Made by a program: the position numbers and the translations under genes. DNA of 32,183 nucleotides from Acidimicrobiales bacterium (GTDB lineage: Bacteria > Actinomycetota > Acidimicrobiia > Acidimicrobiales > Iamiaceae). How positions within the stretch are numbered: position 1 is the stretch's first letter; each line of letters begins with the position of its first letter. The stretch is from positions 1 through 32,183 of the forward strand of contig JAAZBK010000315.1 in NCBI GenBank assembly GCA_012513855.1, written 5' to 3'. The notes under the pieces are model-generated. The model had not been told where the DNA came from, made no database searches, and saw only the letters and a list, made by a program, of their open reading frames with translations. Below, one piece after another: positions 16,131 to 23,222 of this stretch.

Positions 16131-16378
16131 TGGTCCCCCACCCCGGCACCGAGGCGCGCGATCCTGGCTTCGTGCCCCTGACCGAACCCGTGCCCGACAC
16201 CCTCGACTTCACCTGTCCCCGCTGCGGCGAGCAACGACGGGAGGCCTGGTACGGCCCCTGCGACCAGTGCCGGGCCGTGCTCCGGGCCGAGGTCCACGGC
16301 GAGGCCCGCGCCGTCGAGTCGGAGGACTACGTCCCCAAGATGAACGTCACCCCCAACGCGGTGGCCACCAAGGACTGA
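16130..16378 (+). CDS. Small zinc-ribbon-like protein of unknown function (82 residues)
   Basis: The product has a C-x2-C...C-x2-C arrangement: Cys29 and Cys32 in FTCPRCGEQ, Cys44 and Cys47 in GPCDQCRAV, 11 residues between the pairs, as in rubredoxin-like zinc ribbons. The C-terminal half is charged (EVHGEARAVESEDYVPK). The start is ATG 16130, overlapping the upstream TGA by one base; a GTG at 16127 is an alternative. It could bind nucleic acid or a protein partner, but no function can be given. It is probably co-expressed with the preceding 82-residue protein. The next gene converges from the right after 56 bases. Confidence 0.78.
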   Translation: MVPHPGTEARDPGFVPLTEPVPDTLDFTCPRCGEQRREAWYGPCDQCRAVLRAEVHGEARAVESEDYVPKMNVTPNAVATKD

Positions 16379-16405
16379 CACCGCCACGTAGCGCACGGCG
16401 GGCGT

Positions 16406-16432
16406 CGACGAGGCGGCGACGAGGCGGCGACG
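16406..16432. repeat. Short tandem repeat, 11-bp unit, between convergent genes
   Basis: CGACGAGGCGG occurs twice without change (16406-16416, 16417-16427), followed by a partial third copy CGACG. It lies in the 56-base gap between two converging genes. It has no evident coding or terminator role and may be simple slippage. Confidence 0.6.
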
Positions 16433-16434
16433 CG

Positions 16435-18003
16435 TCAGCCGGCCGCGACGGGGAACAGGGCCACCCCGGAGGGTTCGAAGGCCTCGGTGGCCTCGGCCAG
16501 GACCTGGGGTGCCCGAGCCCGAGCCAGCACGTTGAACAGTGCCGGGCAGATGCTCCGGTGGGTGTCGTAGGAGGTGCTGTAGACCAGGAACAGGTTCCGC
16601 CCGGCCGCCCGGTCCGACAGCTCCGCCCCGAACTGCTCGGGATCGGTGGCGTCGATCCGCTCCTGGTAGTCGACCCAGTCGACTCGTTCGGGTGGGTCGA
16701 AGGCCGGGTAGGTCACCTGCTCCAGTTCGACGTCGAGGGCCCGTGAACCTGAGGGTCCGAGCTGGTCGGGGCAGTAGGCCACCAGATCGCCGGGCTGGGC
16801 CACCGCCTCGATCGCCTCGGCGTTGCGGGCCGCGTCGGTGCGCTCGGTGGTGACGTTGCGCACCAGCCCCACGGCCGACAGGCCCACGATGCCCACCAGC
16901 GCCACCGCCGTGAGCCACCTGGGTCTGAACTGGGCCAGGCCGATGCCCGCGAGCACCACCACGAGGGGATGTATCACGGCGGCGTATCGGCTGGCGAAGG
17001 TGGCTCCGCTCGCATAGCCGGCCACGCAGGCCAGCGCGAGGGTGCCGCCCACCAGCGCGGCCGGCACCCTCGCCGAGCGGCGGGCCCGCAGGTCGAGGTC
17101 GAGCCGGAACGGCCCGGCCGATCGAGCCACGAGGCCGGCGACGGCGAGGAACACCAGACCCCAGCCGAGCACGGCGGCCTCGCCGGTGACGCCACCACCG
17201 AAGTCGATCACCATCACCGAGACGATCTCGGCCGGGCGCATCGGCCGGGCCCACGGCGTTCCGGTGTGCTGGCTCTGGTACCACAGGTGCGGGAGCCAGG
17301 GCAGGAAGGTGAGACCACCCACGACGATGGCGCCCAGCACCTTCAGCGGCGCTCCCGCCTCGTGGGTGCGCCGCGCTCGACGGCGCCTCACGAAGGTGGC
17401 CAGCAGCAGCAGGCCGGCGACACCCGCGAACCACATCGACCAGTAGTGGGTCCACAGGAGGAGTCCGGTGCTTACCGCCACGCCCACCAGGCGCAGTGGG
17501 GTGGGCCGGATCATGGCCGCCCGGCCGCACAGGAACCCGACCAGGGCGAGCACCGCCATCATCGAGTACATGCGGGTCTCGGTGCCGTAGCGCACGGCGA
17601 AGGGAGACAGCGCCGCCAGGATCGTGGCGCACCAGGCAGCCGTGGGCCCGGCGAGCTCTCGGGCCGTGTACCAGACCAGGGGTATGAGCAGCACCGCCCA
17701 CAGGCCCGCCAACGCCCTGACGGCCACGTCTGAAGAACCGAAGACCTCCATCCAGCCGTGGAGGAGCACGTAGTACAGCGGTGGGTGCCCGTCGTGGCGC
17801 AGCGCGTCGGTCAGCTCGCCCAACGGAAGGCTGGCGATGTTGACGCTGAGCGCCTCGTCCAGCCACAGGGCCGAGCGGGCCGTGAACCGGAACACCACGC
17901 CGACGATCACCGCCACGACGCCCACCACCACCAGCCAGGGCGAGGGGGCGTCGGCGTCGGCGTCGACCTCGACGTCGCCGGGGGGTGGGGAGCTAGCGAC
18001 CAC
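16435..18003 (-). CDS. GT-C membrane glycosyltransferase, GT39/mannosyltransferase-like
   Basis: This 522-residue polytopic membrane protein has a short acidic N-terminus (VEVDADADA) and about ten hydrophobic segments. The first external loop has ALWLDEALS (Asp49-Glu50) and then HDGHPPLYYVLLH, the diagnostic pair of the PMT_2/ArnT-like GT-C fold: the acidic residues act as catalytic base or metal ligands. Such enzymes take sugar from a polyprenyl-phosphate donor on the outer face. The soluble C-terminus (about 120 residues, DLVAYCPDQLGPSG) probably faces outside. The GTG start at 18003 overlaps the upstream acyltransferase by 11 bases, indicating a two-gene operon. Acceptor and donor are unknown. 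Confidence 0.85.
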   Translation of the reverse strand: MVASSPPPGDVEVDADADAPSPWLVVVGVVAVIVGVVFRFTARSALWLDEALSVNIASLPLGELTDALRHDGHPPLYYVLLHGWMEVFGSSDVAVRALAGLWAVLLIPLVWYTARELAGPTAAWCATILAALSPFAVRYGTETRMYSMMAVLALVGFLCGRAAMIRPTPLRLVGVAVSTGLLLWTHYWSMWFAGVAGLLLLATFVRRRRARRTHEAGAPLKVLGAIVVGGLTFLPWLPHLWYQSQHTGTPWARPMRPAEIVSVMVIDFGGGVTGEAAVLGWGLVFLAVAGLVARSAGPFRLDLDLRARRSARVPAALVGGTLALACVAGYASGATFASRYAAVIHPLVVVLAGIGLAQFRPRWLTAVALVGIVGLSAVGLVRNVTTERTDAARNAEAIEAVAQPGDLVAYCPDQLGPSGSRALDVELEQVTYPAFDPPERVDWVDYQERIDATDPEQFGAELSDRAAGRNLFLVYSTSYDTHRSICPALFNVLARARAPQVLAEATEAFEPSGVALFPVAAG

Positions 18004-19261
18004 GACCGGCGACGCTATCGAGCAGGCCCTTGAACCTCTGCAACGGCCGCTCGAGCAGGTACCAGCTCACCGCGGCCACGGCGAGGGCGCCGGCCATGGT
18101 GATCACCAACAGGAGCACGACGTGGGGCGGGTCGAACCGATCGGGCAGCCAGCCGTCCCAGCCGCCGGCACCGGTGAAGGGGTCGGGCGGTTGGTCGACC
18201 AGGCGCTCGAGCACCCCCACGTGCCACAGGTAGAGCCCGTAGGAAACGGTGCCCACCCAGACGAGGGGTCGCCACGTCCACGCCCTGCGAAGCAGCCCCT
18301 CGTCCTGAGGGCCGAACACGGCCGGAACCAAGAGGAGCACCGCGCACGCCGTGAACGAGACCTGACGTCGTTGCCAGGACCAGCCCTGGTGCCCGACGGC
18401 GAAGTCGACGCCGCCGACGAGGTAGGCGTACAGGAGGAAGACCGTCACAGCGCCGCCCCACCAGATCCACGCCGGCCGGGCCACGGCGTCGATCCTCGCC
18501 CGCGGCCCCGGGTTCGATGCCGCCCAGGCGGAGAGGACGGCCAGCAACATCCCCGCCGCGAAGAGGTCGAGGTTGGTGGGCAGCCACTGGAACGAGAGCG
18601 CCCGGTTCTCCCCGGCCCAGGTGGGAGCGGTGGCACGAGCGACGGGTCCCAGCAGACCGAGGACCGCTACGGCGGCCGCCACCGTGAGGGCCCGCTGACG
18701 TTCGCCCGTGCCTGCAGCCCCCCTGCTGGCGACGAGCCACCTCACCGCCGCGGCGAAGGGAGGAACCAGCAGGTAGAAGCAGAGCTCGGTGCTGAGGCTC
18801 CACGCCGGCACCAGGCCGGCCAGGGCGGTGTAGCGGTCGAAGGGTTGGAGGAATAGGTAGTGCCGCCACCACTTGTCTCCCAGGTCGAAGTTGCCCATCG
18901 CCCAGAGCACCGTCAGTGCCACCCAGTAGGCCGGGACGATTCGCAGGATCCGACGCCACCAGAACGCCGCCGCCCGTTGACCGGGGCGGCCGGCGATCAA
19001 CGCCACCGCATGAGGACGGAAGATCAGGAAGCCCGAGAGCACGAAGAAGACCGCCACGCCGGCGTCCATGACCGCTGCAGGGGTTCTGAGCAGGCCCGCA
19101 CGGGGGCCCGACACCGAGGCCACGTGGTGGACCACCACCATGGTGGCGGCGAGGGCGCGGATCGATTCGAGTCCAGCGAAATGGTGGCGCCGAGCAGTCG
19201 ATTCGATAGCGTCGGTCCGATCGTGAACCGTCGGGGAACTGGCCGACGCGGCCCCTGTCAC
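17993..19261 (-). CDS. Acyltransferase-3 family membrane protein (OafA/YrhL type)
   Basis: This 422-residue protein has about ten hydrophobic segments. It shows the family landmarks GLESIRALAATMVVVHH (the His45/46 region is the conserved catalytic site) and FFVLSGFLIFRPHAV. WSLSTELCFYLLVPP matches the usual HTWSLSVEEQFY block, and SYGLYLWHVGVLE is the late motif. Members transfer acetyl or other acyl groups to sugars of envelope polysaccharides or lipids. There is no fused SGNH domain. The GTG start at 19261 has GGGGAG just upstream (spacing only three bases). It is divergent from the flavoprotein gene at 19350 and co-directional with the overlapping GT-C gene. Confidence 0.9.
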   Translation of the reverse strand: MTGAASASSPTVHDRTDAIESTARRHHFAGLESIRALAATMVVVHHVASVSGPRAGLLRTPAAVMDAGVAVFFVLSGFLIFRPHAVALIAGRPGQRAAAFWWRRILRIVPAYWVALTVLWAMGNFDLGDKWWRHYLFLQPFDRYTALAGLVPAWSLSTELCFYLLVPPFAAAVRWLVASRGAAGTGERQRALTVAAAVAVLGLLGPVARATAPTWAGENRALSFQWLPTNLDLFAAGMLLAVLSAWAASNPGPRARIDAVARPAWIWWGGAVTVFLLYAYLVGGVDFAVGHQGWSWQRRQVSFTACAVLLLVPAVFGPQDEGLLRRAWTWRPLVWVGTVSYGLYLWHVGVLERLVDQPPDPFTGAGGWDGWLPDRFDPPHVVLLLVITMAGALAVAAVSWYLLERPLQRFKGLLDSVAGRGR

Positions 19262-19349
19262 GGTCTCCCCGCACGGGGCGGCCGGTGGTCACCTGCGACG
19301 AGCACGAGGTCGAGTCTGCCACGCCTACACCGAGGATCATCACACCGCC

Positions 19350-20924
19350 ATGCCGTCCCCCGACTCCCGCACCGAGAGCCTCGACGACGTAGTGAGCCAT
19401 GATCACGAGGTGGTGATCGTGGGTGCCGGCCCGGCCGGGCTCACCGCCGCGTTCCAGTTCCAGAAGGCCGGGGTCAGTTCGACCATCCTCGAGGCCGACA
19501 GCCAGGTCGGCGGGATCTCCCGCACGGCCCAGCGCGACGGGTGGCGGTTCGACATCGGTGGCCACCGCTTCTTCACCAAGGTGCAACCGGTGGAGGACCT
19601 CTGGCACGAGATCCTCCCCGACGAGGACTTCCTGATGCGTCCCCGCAAGAGCCGCATCTTCTACGAGGGCAAGTACTACGACTACCCGATCAAGGCCACC
19701 AACGCCTTCATCAACCTCGGTCCCGTCGAGGCCGTTCGCTGCGTCGCGTCGTACGCGTGGGCTCAGATCCGTCCGCCCAAGGATCAGACCAACTACGAGG
19801 GTTGGCTGGTGGCCCGCTTCGGCTGGCGGCTGTACCGGACCTTCTTCAAGACCTACACCGAGAAGCTCTGGGGCGTTCCCGTGAGCGAGATGCCGGCCGA
19901 CTGGGCCGCTCAGCGGGTGAAGGGACTGTCCCTCGGCAACGCCATCGTCAACGCGCTTATGCCGAAGCGGAACCAGAAGGAGATCACCTCCCTCATCGAG
20001 GAGTTCCAGTACCCCAAGTACGGGCCCGGGATGATGTGGGAGGTGTGCCAGGAGAAGGTGGAGGCCCAGGGCTCCAAGGTCGTCACCGACACCCTGGTCA
20101 CCAAGATCGAGCACGCCGACGGACGCGCCACCTCGGTGGTGGCGACCTCCGCCGACGGCACCACCACCGAGTACCCCTGCACCGAGGTCATCTCCTCGAT
20201 GCCCATATCGCACCTGCTCGAGGCGATGGACCCGCCCGTCCCGGCCGAGGTCAAGGCCGCTGCCGCAGACCTGCGCTACCGCGACTACCTGATCGTGGCC
20301 CTGGTGCTGCCCGATGAACTGGTCGACTTCGACGACAACTGGATCTACATCCACGATCCCAACGTCCGCACCATGAGGATCCAGAACTTCGGATCGTGGT
20401 CGCCGTACATGGTCAAGCCCGGGTTCAACACCCTGGGCCTGGAGTACACGGTCTGGGAGGGCGACGACGAGTGGTCGTCTCCCGACGACAAGCTCGTCGA
20501 ACGAGCCAAGCGCGAGCTGGAGCAGTTGGGCCTGGCCAAGGCCGGCCAGATCCAGGACGGCTTCGTGGTCCGCCAGGCCAAGGCCTACCCGATCTACGAC
20601 GATCGCTACCGCGCCAACGTCGACGTCCTCCGCGCCTGGCTCGCCGAGAACACCTCCAACGTCCACCCCGTGGGCCGCAACGGCATGTTCCGGTACAACA
20701 ACCAGGACCACTCCATGTTCACCGCCATGCTGACGGTGGAGAACATCCTCGACGGCACCACCCACGACGTGTGGGAGGTCAACGTCGAGGAGGAGTACCA
20801 CGAGGAGAAGGGCTCCTCGCTCCCCGAGCTCGGACAGAACCGGCCTCCGGGTAGCCACGGGACCGGCCGCGATGCGCCGGTGATCAGCCGGGAGACGCTC
20901 GAGAGGCACCAGCCCTCCAACTGA
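19350..20924 (+). CDS. FAD/NAD(P)-binding oxidoreductase, UDP-galactopyranose-mutase-like
   Basis: This 524-residue soluble flavoprotein has a dinucleotide-binding start, VVIVGAGPAGLTAAFQFQKA (GAGPAG at 25-30), then the conserved GGHRFFTKVQPVEDLWHEIL block and SRIFYEGKYYDYPIKATNAF. These resemble UDP-galactopyranose mutase and related amine-oxidase-fold proteins, though it is longer than typical mutases (about 370-400 residues), so I do not call it Glf. It ends with a polar tail. The ATG at 19350 has GAGGATC about 13 bases upstream; the family region starts at about residue 20. Its position between acyltransferase and glycosyltransferase genes suggests work on a nucleotide- or lipid-linked sugar, but this is inference. 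Confidence 0.85.
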   Translation: MPSPDSRTESLDDVVSHDHEVVIVGAGPAGLTAAFQFQKAGVSSTILEADSQVGGISRTAQRDGWRFDIGGHRFFTKVQPVEDLWHEILPDEDFLMRPRKSRIFYEGKYYDYPIKATNAFINLGPVEAVRCVASYAWAQIRPPKDQTNYEGWLVARFGWRLYRTFFKTYTEKLWGVPVSEMPADWAAQRVKGLSLGNAIVNALMPKRNQKEITSLIEEFQYPKYGPGMMWEVCQEKVEAQGSKVVTDTLVTKIEHADGRATSVVATSADGTTTEYPCTEVISSMPISHLLEAMDPPVPAEVKAAAADLRYRDYLIVALVLPDELVDFDDNWIYIHDPNVRTMRIQNFGSWSPYMVKPGFNTLGLEYTVWEGDDEWSSPDDKLVERAKRELEQLGLAKAGQIQDGFVVRQAKAYPIYDDRYRANVDVLRAWLAENTSNVHPVGRNGMFRYNNQDHSMFTAMLTVENILDGTTHDVWEVNVEEEYHEEKGSSLPELGQNRPPGSHGTGRDAPVISRETLERHQPSN

Positions 20925-20954
20925 GACCGAGCTGGCGGGGGCTGCCTGGAGGCA

Positions 20955-20980
20955 GACCGACCCGCGCTATCGGGTGGGTC
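20955..20980. terminator. Inverted repeat between convergent genes, bidirectional terminator candidate
   Basis: GACC-g-ACCCG-cgctat-CGGGT-g-GGTC is symmetrical: two stems of 4 and 5 bp separated by one G-G mismatch around a 6-base loop. It lies 31 bases after the flavoprotein stop, and the stop codon of the opposing gene (20967-20969) is in its loop. There is no T-run on either side, so termination is plausible but unproven. Confidence 0.4.
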
Positions 20981-22337
20981 GCTGGGCATCGGACAGGTCG
21001 TGACCGGCCGGATCGCCCGGGCCGGCATCTGTCCGGTCGACCGCCCGCACCTGCCTGGCCACCTCGGCGGCGAGGCAGGCCGATGCCACGATCAGCAGCG
21101 GGATCACCGGAACCTTGAACCGGCTGTCGCCGAAGAAGGCCAGGGGAACCGCCGCGGTCATGACCGCAGAGCCCACCAGCAGCAGATCCTCGGGGCGCCG
21201 GCGGCGCAGCAGGAAGACGAGCCCGACGGCCCCCGTTGAGGCCACGGCCCAGTAGACCACGTCTGCCGTGTAGGAGAGCCTGGCCTCGGTGGCCTCGGGG
21301 ATGAAGCGATCGGTCCGGTACGACTGGACCGCGAGGATCCCGTCGTGGTCACCGTCGCGCAGCCACATGTACCAGAAGCGTCGCCAGGTGAGCCACGGCT
21401 CCCGACCCGGGTCCTCGCGGATCGCGTCCAGGGCGATCCTGGTCTTCTCCCGGTCGGCAGCGATCTCGGCCGCCGGTCCGTCGAGGAAGTTGTGCTCGGT
21501 TGCGCACTCGTCGCGAGCGCTGAACGCGCCCGTGGCCCCCGGGCCGTGGCCGATGCAGAGGTTGTCTCCCGTGTTGGTCGACATCCACACCAGGTCGTCC
21601 ATCCGCAGGGCGTTGCGCACCGTCCACGGGGCCATGCACGCCACCACACCCGCCACGAGCAGCGCCCCCTGCACGAGCGCGCGCCGCCTGTCGCGGTGGC
21701 TCCACCACCAGACCCCCACCGCCACCGGGAGCACGGCCAGCGAGATCGGCCGCACCATCACAGCCAGGCCGAGCAGCAGACCCGCCAGCAGCGCCCGCCG
21801 GTTGGTGATGTCGTCGGGCCACCGACGTCCGAGGCACGCCACCAGGAACGCCATGAACAGCGCGTTGTAGAGGGTCTCTCCGAGCACCGCTCCGGAGTGG
21901 AAGATGAGGTTCGGGTACACCGCGAGCACCACGGCCGCCACGGCCCCCGCCGACGGGCCGGCCAGACGACGGGCCACCAACGCAGCGAGCACCACGGTGG
22001 CCGCGCCGAGGATCGACTGGGTCACGGCCGCCACCGTCCAGACCTGGTCGGTGAACGGCTGGGTGAACCACGTGAGGATGCCGAGGAACCACGGGTAGCC
22101 GGGCGGGTAGTACGCGGTCGGGTGGCCCGACCAGGGCTCGATCATGCCCTGGCCGTCGGCGATCACCCGCGCGTAGCCCACGTACCGGGCAGGGTCGAAC
22201 AACCCCTGAGGTTCCCGGGTCGCGTAGCGGACCCAGGCGAGTCGGAGCACCAACCCGACCAGGGCGGCGGCACCCACCAACGGGCGGAACCGCGCCTCCG
22301 CCCGGGATCGCTGCGAAGTGGGGGGACCCGGGGTCAC
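20967..22337 (-). CDS. GT-C membrane glycosyltransferase, GT39 (PMT_2) like
   Basis: This 456-residue polytopic protein carries FDPARYVGYARVIADGQG (Asp48) in the first external loop, followed by TAYYPPGYPWFLGIL, typical of the PMT_2 family. Conserved later blocks are MVRPISLAVLP and ACMAPWTVRNALRMDDLVWM, common in bacterial GT39 proteins. The C-terminal part is short and charged. The start is GTG at 22337, which overlaps the upstream TGA as GTGA; the frame is open far upstream but there encodes only the shadow of the neighbouring gene. It is thus translationally coupled to a polyprenyl-phosphate mannose synthase-like gene, an attractive donor-maker and donor-user pair. Confidence 0.87.
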   Translation of the reverse strand: MTPGPPTSQRSRAEARFRPLVGAAALVGLVLRLAWVRYATREPQGLFDPARYVGYARVIADGQGMIEPWSGHPTAYYPPGYPWFLGILTWFTQPFTDQVWTVAAVTQSILGAATVVLAALVARRLAGPSAGAVAAVVLAVYPNLIFHSGAVLGETLYNALFMAFLVACLGRRWPDDITNRRALLAGLLLGLAVMVRPISLAVLPVAVGVWWWSHRDRRRALVQGALLVAGVVACMAPWTVRNALRMDDLVWMSTNTGDNLCIGHGPGATGAFSARDECATEHNFLDGPAAEIAADREKTRIALDAIREDPGREPWLTWRRFWYMWLRDGDHDGILAVQSYRTDRFIPEATEARLSYTADVVYWAVASTGAVGLVFLLRRRRPEDLLLVGSAVMTAAVPLAFFGDSRFKVPVIPLLIVASACLAAEVARQVRAVDRTDAGPGDPAGHDLSDAQRPTR

Positions 22338-23092
22338 GCGGGCCGGCGGCGAAGCGCGCCGGCCAGGATCGGCTGCAAGCGGGACAGGCGTAGCCGCAAG
22401 CCCCAGGCCGTGACCCGGGTGAGCGACTCGACCATGATCGCCACCGACATCTTCGAGGCGCCGTGGGTTCGGTCGACGAAGGTGATCGGATGCTCCTGGA
22501 GGATCCCGTTCTCGGCGACGAGCCGCAGCGCCAGTTCGCTCATGAACGCGTAGCCGTTCGAACTGGTGGTCTCGGGGTGGATGGCCGCCAGGGCCGCCGA
22601 CCGGTAGGCGCGGTAGCCCGACGTGACGTCGTGCACCGGCAGCGCCAGCACGGCAGCCGTGTACCGGTTGCCGTAGCGGCTCAGCATCCGCCGGTGCAGC
22701 GGCCAGTTGGGGGTGGATCCACCCTGCACGTAGCGGCTGCCGATGGCGCAGTCGACCTCGCCGGCAGCCACCAGGCCGATGAGCGCCGGAAGCTCCGCGG
22801 GATCGTGCGACAGATCGCAGTCCATCTGCACGATGACGTCGTAGGGCCGGGCCAGCGCCCAGGAGAACCCCTCGCGGTACGCCGCCCCGAGGCCTTCCTT
22901 GCCCGCACGGTGCAGGACCGTGATCCGACCGAGCTCGTCGGCGATCTCCTCGGCCAGCTTGCCGGTTCCGTCGGGGCTGTCGTCGTCGAGCACCACGATG
23001 TCGGTGTCGGGCACCTGGGCCCGCACCGCCCGCAGGAGTGGGCCGATGTTCTCGGCTTCCTGGTAAGTGGGGACGACGACGACGCTGCGCAC
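22334..23092 (-). CDS. Polyprenyl-phosphate mannose synthase-like glycosyltransferase (GT2, DPM1 type)
   Basis: The 252-residue GT-A fold protein has the DPM1 landmarks VVVVPTYQEAENIGPLL (4-20), LDDDSPDGTG (35-44), MDCDLSHDP (90-98, metal-binding acidic motif), GSRYVQGG and ITFVDRTHGASKMS. The family moves mannose (or another hexose) from GDP- or UDP-sugar to polyprenyl phosphate at the inner membrane face; no membrane anchor is visible. I prefer GTG 23092 over ATG 23125, because the family begins MRxxVVxPTYNE and a TATCGT box ends exactly six bases upstream, suggesting a leaderless message. The stop overlaps the downstream GT39 start (GTGA). Sugar identity is not certain. Confidence 0.9.
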   Translation of the reverse strand: MRSVVVVPTYQEAENIGPLLRAVRAQVPDTDIVVLDDDSPDGTGKLAEEIADELGRITVLHRAGKEGLGAAYREGFSWALARPYDVIVQMDCDLSHDPAELPALIGLVAAGEVDCAIGSRYVQGGSTPNWPLHRRMLSRYGNRYTAAVLALPVHDVTSGYRAYRSAALAAIHPETTSSNGYAFMSELALRLVAENGILQEHPITFVDRTHGASKMSVAIMVESLTRVTAWGLRLRLSRLQPILAGALRRRPA

Positions 23093-23098
23093 CCCGCA

Positions 23099-23104
23099 AC
23101 GATA
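23099..23104 (-). promoter_or_regulatory. -10 element for leaderless transcript of the DPM1-like gene
   Basis: Reading the minus strand, TATCGT is followed by TGCGGG and then the GTG start at 23092. The six-base gap is the spacing from -10 to transcription start in actinobacterial leaderless promoters. No Shine-Dalgarno is present. No -35 was identified. Confidence 0.45.
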
Positions 23105-23210
23105 ACTGCGACCCCCACGCGCCATCCCATGCGGGCTCGGCTCCGGCTCCGGAGTGGGGCCCCGGACTGGCCGGATCGCCAGAACCGGTGGCAGGGCGCG
23201 GGCGGCTTCT

Positions 23211-23216
23211 TACACT
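23211..23216 (+). promoter_or_regulatory. -10 element for leaderless transcript of the gene at 23223
   Basis: TACACT is followed by six bases (CGTCCG) and then GTG at 23223. There is no Shine-Dalgarno. This mirrors the divergent gene, which has the same spacing, so both promoters lie within a 130-base divergent region. Confidence 0.5.
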
Positions 23217-23222
23217 CGTCCG

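Noticed and set aside
18015-20909. 964-codon minus-strand frame spanning the acyltransferase and flavoprotein genes
   Set aside because: It crosses two well-supported genes, has no domain motifs and a low-complexity composition.
19350-20924. Calling the flavoprotein Glf (UDP-galactopyranose mutase)
   Set aside because: It is longer than known mutases and I could not confirm the substrate-binding residues, so only a likeness is claimed.
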